DNA from: Rhododendron vialii
Taxonomy: Eukaryota > Streptophyta > Magnoliopsida > Ericales > Ericaceae
Assembly: GCF_030253575.1 (NCBI RefSeq)
Contig: NC_080559.1
Span: 29,042,501-29,106,500 of the forward strand
Length of the DNA: 64,000 bases
Direction: 5' to 3'
Both the position numbers and the translations under genes were made by a program. The notes under the pieces are model-generated. The model ran no database searches, was not told the DNA's origin, and worked only from the letters and a program-made list of their open reading frames with translations. Each line of letters starts with the position of its first letter. Position 1 is the first letter of the stretch. Below are positions 1-11,638 of the stretch, piece by piece.

Positions 1-3000
1 TGCTGCAGGGTGAAGGTCTGGTGGTTAAGGGGTACGAGGATCGTAGCAGGAAGAAGGAGAGAGGTAAATCAGTTTCGGGGCGTGGGAGGTCTTAGTCAAA
101 GGCTAGGTCCAATGGCACGTTGAAGTTCAAGTGTTACAGGTGTCATGAACCGGGGCACATGAAATAAGACTGTCCGCAGAGGGGAAAAAGAACTGACTGG
201 AAGAATGAGGGAAAGGTAGGGGAGAGGAAAGATGGATCATCAATTTCTGCAAAACGTTGTGGAGTTTGAATCAGATGACGGTGATATGATTTCGGTCTCA
301 GCTGGTCCGAATGACATGGCAGACTCGTGGATTTTGGATTCAGCATGTTCGTTTCACGCGTTTCCTAACAAGGATTGGTTCAACACCTACAAGTCAGTGG
401 ATTGTGGTAATGTTCTTGTGGGTAACGATGCATCGTGTAAAGTCATAGGAATAGGCCCAATAAAGATCAGAATGTTTGATGGTGTTGTGAGAACTTTGGG
501 GGATGTTAGACATGTTCTAGATTTGAGAAAAAATTTGATTTCGTTGGGAACCTTAGACTCTTACGACTGTGGGTATAAAAGAGAAGGTAGAGTTATGAGG
601 GTAACGATGGGTGCCATGGTGATTATGAAGGGTTTCAAGGTTCCTAGAAATATCTACAGGTTGGTAAGGAGTACAGTTGTAGGTGGAGTTACTGTCACTA
701 GAACGGATGATACTGATGATACCATGCTTTGGCATATGCGGTTATGACATATGGGACAGCGTGGAATGTTAGGGCTGCATAAGAAGAATCTTCTAAAAGG
801 GGTTAAATCGTGTAAATTGGATTACTGCAAGTTTTGTGTTCTAGAAAAATAGTATAAGGTGCAGTTTAGGAATGCAACTCACAGAACGAAAGAAATTCTT
901 GACTACGTTCATTCAGATGTTTGGGGGCCAGTGAGGGTAACTTCGAAATGATGATCTCTGTATTTTTTAACCTTTATTGATAATTTTTTGAGAAAAGTTT
1001 GGGTGTATTTCATGAAACACAAGTCTGAAATCTTTGCTAAGTTCAGAGTGCAAAAAGCTGAAGTGAAAAACCAAACAGGGAAAAAGATTAAATGCCTCAG
1101 GACAGATAATGTGAAGGCATTCAAAAATGGGCATTTTCTGAAGTTTTATGAGGAACAGGAGATTCAGCGACACTTTACAGTTCGGAAGACACCACAGCAA
1201 AATGAGGTGTCAGAAAGGATCAATAGAACTATAACAGAAAGGGCATTGTGTTTGAGATTGAATCCGGGACTTTCGAAGTTTTTTTGGGCAGAAACAGTGA
1301 GTACGGCATGCTTTGTTATGAACAAATTACCGAGTGCTGCTTTGGATGGGAAGGTAGCTGAGGAGATGTGGACAGAGAAAGAGGTTGACTACTCAATGTT
1401 AAGAATATTTGGGTGTCCGGCCTATGTTCATGTTCCCAGTGATGAGAGATCAAAGCTTGATGCGAAGTCCAATCAGTGCATCTTTCTTGGTTATGAAAAA
1501 GGGGTAAAATAATACAAGGTTTGGGATCCAAAGACAAAGAAAGTGGTGATCAGTAGGGATGTGGTATTTGATGAGGATGGTCAAGGCACATCAGAAGATT
1601 CAAAATTCTGAGTCAGAGGAAGTGAACAGCAGATAACATGGCATACAGATTGAGCTGGAAAGTTTTGATATAGGTGATAAATAGCTAGATGAACAGCAGT
1701 AACAGGAACAGCAGCAAAGCTTGGCCGTTAGGACTGGGAGAACCAAGCGCACTATCAATCCACCAGTAAGGTATGAGTTTGAGAACTTGGTTTCTTATGG
1801 AGAACCAAGGGCACTATGTATTGACTATTACTAGTGGAGATTCATCTAATTTTCAGGATGGTATCATGAGTTCTGAAAGTGACAGATTGATGGAAGCCAT
1901 GGTGGATGAAATTGAGTCTTTGTGTAAGAATAAGATTTGGGAGTTGAAAGAATTGCCTAAGGGAAAGAAGTCAGTGTATTGTAAGTGAGTATACAAACGG
2001 AAAGAGACAGTAACAGAAAAGGAAATGGAGAAGTTCAAGGCTCGATTAGTCGAAAAAGAGTATTCACAGAGGAAGGAGATTGATTTTGATGAGGTCTTTT
2101 CTCCAGTGGTGAGACATACGTCAATCAGAGTTATCTTGGCATTAGTGGCTAGCTATGATTTGGAATTGGAGCAGATAGATGTGAAAATGACATTCCTCCA
2201 TGATGATTTAGAGGAAGTCATATACATAGAGCAGCCTGAGGGGTTCAAACAGCGAGAGATAGAGCATCTTGTTTGTAAGTTGAAGAAGTCACTTTATAGG
2301 CTAAAACAATTTTCAAGACAATAGTACAAGAGGTTTGACTCTTTCATGATATGGATTGGATACACACGCTGTGAGTATGATTGTTGCGTTTATATTAAGA
2401 GTCTTGATAATGATTTCTATATTTTATTGCTTCTTTATGTGGATGATATGCTGATTGCTACATAGAGTATGTTTGAGGTAAACAGGTTGAAGTCTTTGTT
2501 GGGTAAAGAGTTTGACATGAGTGATTTGGGAGCGGCTAGGAAGATACTTGGGATGGAGATTTGCAGAGATCGGTCAGCTGGTAAGTTGTGGTTATCTCAA
2601 AAGAATTATGTGGTGAAAGCGTTGCAGAGGTTTCGTATGGATAATGCCAAACCGGTCAGCACTCCATTGGCAAGCCATTTCGGATTATCTTCAGCTTTGT
2701 GTCCGGTGTCAAATGAAGAAATTGAGAATATGTCAAGGGTGCCTTATGCAAGTGCAGTGGGTTGCTTAATGTATGCAGTGGTTTGTATAAGACCCGATTT
2801 GGCACATGCGGTTAGCACAATCAGCAAGTACATGGCCAATCCAGGCAGAGAGCATTGGAAAGCAGTCAAGTGGATGTTCAGATACTTGAGAGATACTTCG
2901 GATCGCGGGATTATGTTTGGTAGGGAACGGGATCAGATTTCAGTTGTGGGGTATGTGGATGCGTATTATGCTGAGGGGTTGGATGACAAAAGATCTACAA

Positions 3001-3842
3001 CTGGTTATGTGTTCACACTTGTGGATGGGTCTATTTATTGGAGATCCATGGTACAACCTCTGGTGGCTTTATCTACTACTGAGTCTGAGTATATGGCGGT
3101 GACTGAAGCTGCTAAAGAAGCATTATGGTTGAAAGGGTTTGTTAAGGAGCTTGACATAGATCAATGTGGAGTTGAGTTGCATTATGACAGTCAGAGTGCC
3201 ATTTATTTGACAAAGCATCAGGTGTATCATGCACGAACCAAGCATATCGACGTAAGGTTTCATAACGTGAGAGAGTTGATTGATGCATGTGATTTAATAT
3301 TGGAAAATGTGTACACTTTTGAGAATGTAGCTGATATGTTGACAAAGACGGTTCCTGCAGACAAGTTCGAGCATTGCTTGGACTTATTTAATATCTTCAG
3401 GTGCTAGAAAAAGGGAAGCATCCCCCCAACCCATTGGAATGTGATGGTTATGTTCTGAAGAGGTGAGAGTATATTCGCCAAGGTGGAGATTGTTAGAAAG
3501 AAGGCCAGATACCGGAGTAAAGCGTAGCCAATGATTCAGTGAAAGTAGACTGGGCCCAAGCGTTCTGTAATTTGGGGGGTGAGCGTAGTCCCCTGCAGTA
3601 TGGTACAGTATTGTACAAGGGTATTTTTTTGGATATAGACCAAATATTCAGTTAGGGCTAGAATAGAGTAGGTATAAATACTCTATGTTGTAAACCATAT
3701 TTCGTACTATGATAACAAGAACAGTAGCCACTCTCGCTCCCGTGGACGTACCCAATTTTGGAGAACCAAGTATACCTCTGTGTTGATTTTTTTACTATTT
3801 TTATACTCGTAAATTGTGCATATGCGTGTCACGATCCTAACA
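1..3842 (+). mobile_element. Ty1/Copia retrotransposon, broken, 5' end outside window
   Basis: This is a fossil Copia element of the TNT1-94-like (Tork) type. Its parts appear in the usual order: a CCHC zinc knuckle of gag near 127-175, a protease-like stretch near 325-730, integrase near 770-1510, reverse transcriptase near 1880-2460, RNase H to 3406, a purine-rich tract just before 3491, and a 3' LTR at 3491-3842. The conserved blocks resemble those of the element on the minus strand at 59689-64000, and the two LTRs share a block around the promoter end, so both belong to one lineage. The reading frames are interrupted at roughly half a dozen or more places, so this is an old inactive copy. 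The 5' LTR lies to the left of the window, so age cannot be estimated from LTR divergence. Confidence 0.93.
3491..3842 (+). repeat. 3' LTR of the left Copia element
   Basis: The LTR begins TGTTAG and ends CTAACA, the expected inverted termini, and follows a purine-rich tract (AAGGTGGAGAT). A TATA-like GTATAAATACTC lies near 3670. A block near 3730-3770 (GTGGACGTACCCA) is shared with the LTR at 59689-60003, which supports common descent of the two elements. Confidence 0.85.
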
Positions 3843-4317
3843 CGGACACTTTCGAAACTTCATGTCGAGACAAAAGGAAAACATCATACTGTCATTTCCT
3901 AGGTAAGTCATTTTATGCCGAATGGTGGAAAATAATTTACATCGGGAAATATTTTCCTTTTTTTTTGTCAAACCAAACACCGAAAAATATTTTCCCTGTT
4001 TTTTGTCCAATCAAACACCGGAAAATAGGTAAAAAAAAATTACATTGAAACAAACGGAGCCCTAATTGCATGATTTTACATTTTTTTTCCTTCATTTTTT
4101 TTTATGGTTCTCATAATGGAAGTCGATGGTTTGGGTTCATAAGCAAAACAAGAATATGTTTGTTTGAGAAATGAAACTCAGATGACACATCCACGTGCTT
4201 GTGGAGTCCAGTACTGGACCACTATGGATTGGATCGTTGCTGATACATTGGACTGTCGGTGACAACCCTTTTGATTTGCAACGTGAAATTACACGCACAG
4301 AGTGACAAAACACTCCA

Positions 4318-4365
<48 letters not shown>

Positions 4366-5100
4366 TTCTCTTAATCTGGGTTCCCACCCACTCCAAGTAT
4401 TTTTCTCTTAATCTGGGTTTCCACCCAAGAATCATTTCGTTCACCTACTTTTAAACGGTTTAATGGAGGGTGAATATGAGATTAAATTCTTTCCACTGGC
4501 GGTGGAAAATCTCACTTTTTCACCATCGCATTTTTCGGTCTTATCGTGTATTTATTGTTGATCTGAACCGTTCATCTTGTAGACCGCACATAGTAGTGTA
4601 TCCATGCAAAAGATAAACTTGATCGGACATCGATAGGAATATCAAAAATTGAAGTTTGCTTTGTAAAATAGATAGTTTATCTTTATTAATAGTGACAGAA
4701 ATCAGATCATCCATTTTATAAACCAAAATTCAAATTTTGATATATCTATCGACTTCCGATCAAACAGATTTTTTTGCAAGACAATATTATATTGCAGGTT
4801 TTAAAATATAAACGGTTTAGATCACAACAATAGACACTCGGTGGAGCCCATAATAGATAGTGGTGGAAAAGTAGAATTTTACACCGATGATAGATAAAAT
4901 TTATTCTCGGTGAAAATTATTCTTTTTGTGATTGGTGAAAATTATGTGAATCCCACCATAAACAAACTTATTATTACCAACAAGTGTGGATTTTGTAAGC
5001 CCTACAAAATTTTTACAAATCACAAAGAAAGTAATATTCACTTAGAGGGTGAATATTTATTTTTGTACCACTGATACAAAGGAAATCCAATTTAAATTCT
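3843..5100. other. intergenic DNA with a MITE-like inverted repeat
   Basis: No gene is supported here. A (CT)n tract lies at about 4320-4359. An imperfect inverted repeat spans about 4466-4923, with arms that share the motif GGTGGAAAA and a central pair of AACGGTTTAGATC / GATCTGAACCGTT type, consistent with a decayed non-autonomous DNA transposon. The stretch 4131-4195 is similar to 11799-11865 downstream of the second UGT gene. Confidence 0.55.
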
Positions 5101-5542
5101 CTCCACCAGGGTTGGAAAACCCCAGGTCCCCAGTTTTCCTCCAAACCAATAATATGCTGCCACTTTATCAAATTGTACCAGGAAATGGAAGAAACACGTG
5201 CTTGGTGGTTCAGTCCTCAAACTTGAATTATAAACCTTTTTTCAGTACTACTCCTACTAGTACTACTCCTGCAAGCTAAAAACTAAACTAATGAAAAGGT
5301 TTTCTTTTCTTTTCTCTTTTAACGAGAACCGATCAGAAAGTTTAAGTATTTAACCTCCGAGATCTTTTAACCTACAACCTGATAACCCTTTTTTTTCAAT
5401 GATCAGAAGTGTTCGTGTCACTTTACGTGTTCATCGACTATTTCTCTTCCTAGTCGATCAAAAATAGGTCATTCATGTCGGAACTACGGGATTTTAAAAA
5501 AAATATTATTCATGTTATATGACTATATTGATACGTTGTCTA

Positions 5543-5838
5543 TAGAGCAGATACTTGATTATAAAAACCCTAGAGACAACTATTAATTATGACCCTTAAG
5601 ATAAAATGATCAGAAAAAGTAAGATATTCGCATCGGTTCAAACGGATTAAACATTGGAGCATTTAAATTTTTTAGACTATTTATATATTAAAAAATATAG
5701 TTAAAAATTAAGTATTTTAATTTTCAATCCATTTGAACCGATGCGGAGATTTTATTTTTTTAATCATTTTATCCTAAGAGGTCATAATTATTTTTTGTCT
5801 ATAGGACTCTCATAAATTATAATCAAGTATCTGCTCTA
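5543..5838. mobile_element. MITE nested in the fold-back element
   Basis: The ends are TAGAGCAGATACTTGATTA and its complement ending ATCTGCTCTA. The arms remain complementary for roughly 60 bp and include AAAATGAT / ATCATTTT. It lies between the two arms of the 5101-6365 element. A flanking TA at each end would fit a Tc1/mariner-type target, but TA is short enough to occur by chance. It is about 296 bp long with no coding capacity. Confidence 0.75.
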
Positions 5839-5885
5839 GTTTAATTTATGAGTATTTCAATTTGGCAAAAAAAATAAAATAAATA

Positions 5886-5995
5886 AAGAGCAGATACTTA
5901 ATTATGAAAGCCCTAAAAATAAAAATTAATTACGACATTTCAAAATAAAATGATTAAAAAAATAAATATCTTCTCATCGGTTCAAATCAATATAT
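5886..5995. mobile_element. half copy of the 5543-5838 MITE
   Basis: This stretch repeats the left arm of the preceding MITE, starting GAGCAGATACTTAATTATG and running through AAAATGATTAAAAAA to CATCGGTTCAAAT. The right arm is missing, so it is a truncated second copy of the same family. Confidence 0.6.
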
Positions 5996-6378
5996 ATAGT
6001 CATATACCATGAAATTTTTTTTTTTTTAAATCCCCTAGTTTTGACGTGGCTGACTTGTTTTTGATTGGACTAAGAAGAAACATAAATCAAGGCAATTGTA
6101 AATTAATCCGAATATTTCTGACCGTTGGAAAAAAAACTTTTTGATCGGTTCTTGTTAAAAAAAAAAAAAAAACTTTTTCATTGGTTAAGTTTTTGGCTTG
6201 CAGGGATAGTACTAGTAGGAGGGAGGAGTACTGTAACTGTAGGTTTAACCCAAGTTAGAGAACCGAACCACCAAGCACGTGAGTTTTCCATTTTCTGGTA
6301 CAATTTGATGACGTGGCAGAATATTATTGGTTTGGAGGAAAACTGGGGTTTTCCAACCCTGGCGGAGGAGGAATATTT

Positions 6379-6587
6379 CAGTGCCGAGCGGGTATTGCCG
6401 ACGTGGCACCGCTCGACAAATCCGAGCCGTCCGATATATTTTTGGACGGCTCGGATTAAAACACTCTCTCTCCTTTCATCTCAATATTTTCTCTCATTTT
6501 CTCTCTTCGAATTTGAGCCATCCAAACACATAATGGACGGCTCTGATGTGCGAGCAGCACCACTTGGTACCCGCGTGGCACTGAAAA
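6379..6587. mobile_element. MITE upstream of the first UGT gene
   Basis: Terminal inverted repeats start AGTGCCGAGCGGGTA on the left; the right end is complementary (TACCCGCGTGGCACT). Inner arms include CCGAGCCGTCC and GGACGGCTC. The flanks GAATATTTC and GAAAATTTT could be a decayed 9-bp target duplication, which would suggest a Mutator-like origin. It inserted next to the right arm of the 5101-6365 element. Confidence 0.65.
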
Positions 6588-6612
6588 TTTTTTCCTCGCG
6601 GAGAGAATTTAG

Positions 6613-6759
6613 AGAAATGCTAAGTACAAAGAAAATAGACAAAGAATTGACCCTTAAAGTGTACATGAACGGCTCAGATGCACTGCACACTGAATCTAAG
6701 CTGTTTATGTACATTTTAAAGGTCAATTCTTTGCTTATTTTCTTTGTCTCTAGCACTCC
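6613..6759. mobile_element. small MITE-like inverted repeat
   Basis: The ends AATGCTAAGTACAAAGAAAA and the complement of TTTTCTTTGTCTCTAGCACT match with a few differences. The arms continue through GAATTGACCCTTAAA / TTTAAAGGTCAATTC and GTACATGAACGGCTC, giving an almost complete hairpin of about 147 bp. It lies 250-400 bp before the first UGT start codon. Confidence 0.65.
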
Positions 6760-6774
6760 ACTGAAATTTATTCT

Positions 6775-6963
6775 CAATCCAATTATAATAGTACAAGATA
6801 CAAAACATTCATAGCCACCGACAAGAGAAACCTACCAAGACAAGGAGTACTACATTAAAGACACCTAAATTCCAATCCAATTATAATAGTACAAGATACA
6901 AAACATTCATAGCCACCGACAAGAGAAACCTACCAAGACAAGGAGTACTACATTAAAGACACC
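6775..6963 (+). repeat. tandem duplication, period 98 bp, before the first UGT gene
   Basis: A 91-bp block starting CAATCCAATTATAATAG and ending ATTAAAGACACC occurs at 6775-6865 and again, apparently without any change, at 6873-6963. The second copy abuts the (CT)n leader of the UGT gene starting at 7012, so the duplication lies in its proximal promoter or 5' UTR. The lack of visible divergence implies a recent event. Confidence 0.9.
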
Positions 6964-6969
6964 ACTGCC

Positions 6970-6972
<3 letters not shown>

Positions 6973-7004
<32 letters not shown>
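6973..7004 (+). promoter_or_regulatory. (CT)n leader tract before UGT gene 1
   Basis: About sixteen CT dinucleotides end eight bases before the ATG at 7012. Similar tracts precede three other UGT copies in this cluster. Pyrimidine-rich stretches near the transcription start are common in plant promoters and leaders; a regulatory role here is inferred from conserved position only. Confidence 0.5.
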
Positions 7005-7007
<3 letters not shown>

Positions 7008-7011
7008 GGTC

Positions 7012-8096
7012 ATGGAGGACGCCATAGTTCTATACCCATCTCCGGCCATTGGCCACCTTATAGCCATGGTAGAGCTTGGAAAACTTTTACTGACCCAGTA
7101 TCCTTCTTTGTCTGTCAAGATCCTCATCACCACACCACCCTACGATACAGGCTCCACTGCTCCTTACATAAACAGTGTCTCCGCAACCAATAATTCCATC
7201 ACCTTCCACCGCCTCCCCACCATCTCTCTCCCTCCCTCCGTCTCTCCCCTCCGCGAAACCCTATCCTTTGAACTCCACCGTCTCAACAACCCTCATGTCC
7301 ACCAGGCTCTCGTATCCATCTCCAAGACTTCCGCGGTTCGTGCCATTTTCATCGACTTCTTTTGCACTCCGGCTCTGTCCGTTGCCGCCGAGTTGAACGT
7401 CCCCGCGTACTTCTTCATGACTCCTAGTGCTTCTAACCTCGCTGCCTTCTTCTACCTCCCTTTCATCCATCGGAACACCACCAAAAGTTTGAAAGATCTT
7501 GACATTAATCTTGACATCCCGGGCTTGCCACCTATACCGGCCGGCGACATGCCGAATCCAATACTCGATCGGAATGATAAAGCCTATGAGTGCTTCTTCA
7601 ATGTATCAACCCAGCTCCCAAAATCAGCCGGAATTATTGTTAACACGTACGAGTTACTCGAGCCAAGAGTGGTCAAAGCAATATCGGACGGTCTTTGCGT
7701 GCCTGATGGACGTACGCCACCACTTTACTGTATTGGACCATTAATTGCAAGTGATGATCAAACCGGTGGAAATGTTGGCTCCCACGCTTGTTTAACGTGG
7801 TTGAACTCACAACCGAGTCGAAGTGTTGTGTTTCTCTGCTTCGGTAGCCGGGGGTTGTTTTCAACGGAGCAGTTGAAGGAGATAGCTACAGGGTTGGAGA
7901 GAAGTGGGCAGAGATTCCTATGGGTTGTCAGGAGTCCTCCGTCCGAGGACCAAACCAAGCGATTCTTGGCACCACCTGAGCCTGACTTGAACGTTTTACT
8001 GCCTGAAGGTTTCTTGGAGAGCACTAAAGAGAGGGGACTTGTGGTGAAGTCATGGGCTCCCCAGGTGTCCGTGTTGAATCACGGCTCGGTGGGTGG

Positions 8097-8127
<31 letters not shown>

Positions 8128-8433
8128 CTGGAAGCAATATGTGCGGGTGTGCCAATGGTGGCTTGGCCGCTCTATGCGGAGCAGAGGTTTAATAGGGTGC
8201 TTATGGTTAAGGAGCTGAATGTGGCTTTGCCAATGAAGGAATCACTGGAAGACAGGTTTGTGAGCGCAGCCGAGGTGGAGAAGCGAGTTAAAGAATTAAT
8301 GGACTCAGAAGAAGGAAACTCCGTGAGGATGCAGGTCTTGAAAACGAAGGCTGCTGCAATAGCGGCAATGAGCGAGGGCGGGTCATCTAGAGTTGCCTTG
8401 TCAAATTTGGTTGAGTCATGGACCAGAGGCTGA
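7012..8433 (+). CDS. UDP-glycosyltransferase, UGT88-like (GT1), gene 1 of cluster
   Basis: This 473-residue protein is a family 1 glycosyltransferase (UDPGT fold), which moves a sugar from a UDP-sugar to a hydroxyl of a small acceptor such as a flavonoid, chalcone or other phenolic in the cytosol. The N-terminal YPSPAIGHL block carries the catalytic His15, and Asp115 in the IDFFC block is the expected partner. The 44-residue plant donor box (PSPG) spans residues 348-391, with WAPQ at its start, HCGWNS at 366-371, Trp at box position 22 and a final Gln, the pattern linked to UDP-glucose. The MVELGK and QPSRSVVFLCFGS blocks match UGT88A/UGT88F-type enzymes. One oddity is FGSRG at 277-281, where its paralogues have Met, Leu or Thr in place of Arg. 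There is no intron, no signal peptide and no membrane segment. The ATG at 7012 is the first in frame, and an AATAAA lies at 8497. The acceptor cannot be told from sequence. Confidence 0.95.
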
Positions 8434-9238
8434 GACAACCCAACCGACTTCATGGCTTGGTTATTAGTTCAGTGTGTGTTCGCAATACAACTGAACAATA
8501 AAGTTGAACTACCAAGACTCCGTCTTTAGGTAGTCGAACCTGGGGGGGCCTGCTGCATGTGCACCTTCCAGGCCGTCCATTCGGCCATCTAATGGTCCAG
8601 ACATGTAAGTCACATGTGAAGTAGTTTTCAAATAATTTGCTTCTTGTTTTTGATTTTTTGTTTATGTGCATGTTTCTGATAATTTGTCTTTGCTTCTTCT
8701 GTTCCATGTCTCAAAAAAAAAAAAAAATACTGTATTAAGTTCCAACTGGCACAATAATGTCACTGTTAAATAATTATTTATGCACAGTAATGTATTGATC
8801 TCTCGTTCGTTTTTCTTATCGAGCCCTTCATGTTTTTGTATAATTTGATGTGCTTAGAGCATCTCCATCAAGTCTTCTGTCACATTTGTAACAAATTATC
8901 TTTTGCTGACACTGCCGGCTTACAGAATTTTTCTCCCTTTTTATTGGTGCTTTTAGCAAGAAATATATCGATCCTTGTGCATGCTTTATACTCACTCTGC
9001 CCCATCTTGTTTGTTCAATTTTGTTATTCATGTCATTCTTTAAATGCTTATATTTTACAATTTATAATGTTTTTCATAATTTAAAAAGTTTGTATTATAG
9101 ATCTAATCGAGAACTATTAAATAATATTCATATTTGAAAGATATAAGCAATTGAAAACTGATATAAATATCAAAAAAGGATAGAGAATATGGGATGGAGG
9201 GAGTATGTCGAGACATAGGTAGAGAGCCAATGCAATTA

Positions 9239-9276
<38 letters not shown>

Positions 9277-9555
9277 GGTGTATGCTCAGAAATTGTATTG
9301 AGACGATATGGGAAGACAAAATATCAATGGAATAGCTTCATTTTTGTGATCATATGTCCATATATGCCCAAAAGCGTGGTCGATAAAATAGTTATGGATT
9401 TCTGGCTTTTATAGGAGCTGGGTAGGTCGTTATTTTAATTTGGATTTCTAGTGTGAAGACTTGCAGTTTACTAACTAACTTCTTTTTCTTTTTCTTTCTT
9501 GAGAAGGACCGGTACCTTACTTTATTGAATATGTGTTTCTAGTAGGTTATTCTTA
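8434..9555. other. intergenic: 3' region of UGT gene 1 and AT-rich spacer
   Basis: A polyadenylation-type AATAAA is at 8497-8502, 64 bases after the stop. The rest is AT-rich with a GA microsatellite at about 9244-9273. I see no supportable gene; the short open frames have no recognisable domain. Confidence 0.6.
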
Positions 9556-9923
9556 GTTTCCGTTCGGCTAAATAAGTCAATTGACTTATTTTTTTGTTCT
9601 TATTAATTTTTTTTTTGTATTTGTTAATTTTTCGTTAATTTGTTAGGGATTATTACACTGTCATGACAAAAGGAATCTAAAAAGTAAAAAATTATGATCG
9701 ACATTCAATTTTTTTTGAATAAAGACGAAAAAATTGGTTTACTGACTTATTTTTGTCTTTATTTAAAAAAATTAAGTTTCGATCGTAATTTTTTACTTTT
9801 TAGATTTCTTTTATCATGAAAATGCAATAATTCCCAAAAAATTGCAGAAAAACTAATAAATATGAAATTTTTTGAATAAAAACAAAAAAATAAGGCAATT
9901 GACTTATTTAGCCGAACGGAACC
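9556..9923. mobile_element. Tourist-like MITE (PIF/Harbinger type), copy A
   Basis: The terminal inverted repeats begin GTTTCCGTTCGGCTAAATAA and, on the opposite strand, GGTTCCGTTCGGCTAAATAA, matching for about 35 bp. TTA lies on each side (9553-9555 and 9924-9926), the 3-bp target duplication of PIF/Harbinger elements. At 368 bp with no coding capacity it is a typical MITE. A sister copy lies at 45034-45396. Confidence 0.88.
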
Positions 9924-9926
9924 TTA

Positions 9927-10106
9927 GTACGTAGCATGTTTCAAGTCCCATTTGATGTTCCCATTTGGTTTTTTTTTTTTTTTTTTTTTGTGAGTTGATC
10001 AGTGATGGATTTGGTTAGTCTTATACAAAAGTACTATTATTACATGTATGTATTTATATGCAAAGATGAAGCTATTCTATCATCTCAATATAATTTCTCA
10101 CCATAC

Positions 10107-10147
<41 letters not shown>

Positions 10148-10216
10148 AATAGTCATCGCAAGTAACCGAGTATCCGTGACCTTGTCTCTGTATATCTCTT
10201 TCTACAGACAGCAGTC
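9927..10216. other. upstream region of UGT gene 2
   Basis: This holds a poly-T run near 9968-9989 and the (CT)n tract at about 10109-10145, which ends 71 bases before the start codon at 10217. No other feature is evident. Confidence 0.5.
10109..10145 (+). promoter_or_regulatory. (CT)n tract before UGT gene 2
   Basis: About eighteen CT repeats lie upstream of the ATG at 10217, in the same place relative to the gene as the tracts before copies 1, 4 and 5. A leader or core-promoter role is inferred from position. Confidence 0.45.
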
Positions 10217-11308
10217 ATGGAGGATGCTGTAATTCTATACCCATCTCCGGCCATCGGCCACCTTATATCCATGGTAGAGCTTGGAAAGCTTATACTTACC
10301 CACTCTCCTTCTCTCTCTATCATGATCCTCGTCACTCCCCCACCATACAATGCCGGCTCCACTTCTCCTTACATCAACCATGTCTCCGCAACCACCAGTT
10401 CCATCACCTTCCACCACCTCCCCGCCGTCTCTCTCCCTCCCAACAACTCTCCCCACCACGAAACCCTAGCCTTCGAACTCCTCCGCCTCAACAACCCTAA
10501 CGTCCACCAAGCCATCACATCCATCTCCAAGACTAGCACAGTTCGTGCCCTTATCATGGACTTCTTCTGCTATCCAGGCCTCTCCGTTGCTGCAGATTTT
10601 AACCTCCCTGCCTACTTCTTTTTCACTTCCGCTGCTTGTAGTCTTGCTGCTTTCCTTTACGCCCCCGTTATGCATCGGACCTTTACCAAGAGTTTTAAAG
10701 ATCTCAACACTAATCTAGACATTCCCGGTTTGCCACCGATGCCCTCGGCTGACATGCCGAAGCCGTTGCTCGACCGGAACGATAAGGCCTATGAGGCCTT
10801 CTTGAATTCGTCAACCCACACGACGAAATCAGCTGGGATTATTGTCAACACGTTTGAATCGCTCGAGCCAAGAGCCATCAAAGCAATTTCGGCCGGTCTC
10901 TGTGTGCCGGACGAGGAACTTACCCCGCCACTTTATTGTATTGGACCACTGGTTGCAGCCAATAATCAGGCTGGCAGCGACGATGGCAGCTCGAATGAGT
11001 GTCTAACGTGGCTGGACTTGCAACCCAGTCGAAGTGTTGTGTTTCTCTGTTTTGGCAGTATGGGGTTGTTTTCGGCAGAGCAATTGACTGAAATTGCTGT
11101 TGGGTTGGAGAGAAGTGGGCAGAGGTTCTTGTGGGTGGTTAGGAGCCCGCCATCGGAGGACCAAAGCAAACGATTCTCACCACCTGAGCCCGACTTGGAC
11201 GTTTTACTCCCAAAAGGTTTCTTGGACCGGACGAAAGCGAGGGGGCTTGTGGTGAAGTTATGGGCTCCCCAGGTGGCCGTGCTGAATCACGCCTCGGTTG
11301 GTGGGTTT

Positions 11309-11340
<32 letters not shown>

Positions 11341-11638
11341 AGCACTGTGCGCGGGGGTGCCGATGGTGGCCTGGCCGCTCTACGCGGAGCAGAGGTTGAA
11401 TAGGGTGGTTATGGTGGATGAAATGAATCTGGCTCTGCCGATGAAGGATTCAAAAGACGGGTTTGTGACAGCGGACGAAGTGGAGAAGCGAGTTAGCGAG
11501 CTGATGGACTCGCAAGAAGGGAAATCGGTGAGGATGCAAGTCTCGAAAATGAAAGCCGCTGCAGAGGCAGCCATGAGCGAAGGCGGGTCGTCTCGAGTTG
11601 CGTTGTCCAAATTGGTAGAGTCATGGACTCGAGGCTGA
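10217..11638 (+). CDS. UDP-glycosyltransferase, UGT88-like, gene 2 of cluster
   Basis: This is a 473-residue GT1 enzyme, the closest relative in the window of the gene at 7012: same length, same MEDA start and extended blocks in common, so the two form a tandem pair. The catalytic His15 (PSPAIGHL) and Asp115 (IMDFFC) are present. The PSPG donor box covers 349-392 with HCGWNS, Trp at box position 22 and a terminal Gln, pointing to UDP-glucose. The loop preceding the box reads FGSMG, the common form. The gene is intronless, and AATAAA lies at 11657, very close to the stop. The likely role is glucosylation of phenolic metabolites in the cytosol; the acceptor is unknown. Acceptor-side residues at 120-200 differ from gene 1 (for example CSLAAFLYAP against SNLAAFFYLP), so substrate range may have diverged. 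Confidence 0.95.

Larger units (their letters stand above)
5101..6365. mobile_element. long-inverted-repeat (fold-back) element with nested MITEs
   Basis: The segment 5101-5342 reappears as an inverted copy at about 6137-6365: CTCCACCAGGGTTGGAAAAC on the left pairs with the complement of the right arm, and the match runs for more than 220 bp with scattered changes and small gaps. No transposase frame is seen between the arms. Long inverted arms without coding capacity are typical of fold-back or Mutator-like non-autonomous elements, but the exact target duplication is obscured because further small elements inserted at both the centre and the right end. Superfamily is inferred, not shown. Confidence 0.75.

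Noticed and set aside
6125-6814. 229-codon open frame upstream of UGT gene 1
   Set aside because: It runs across several MITEs and an inverted-repeat arm; the composition follows the repeats, not a protein family.
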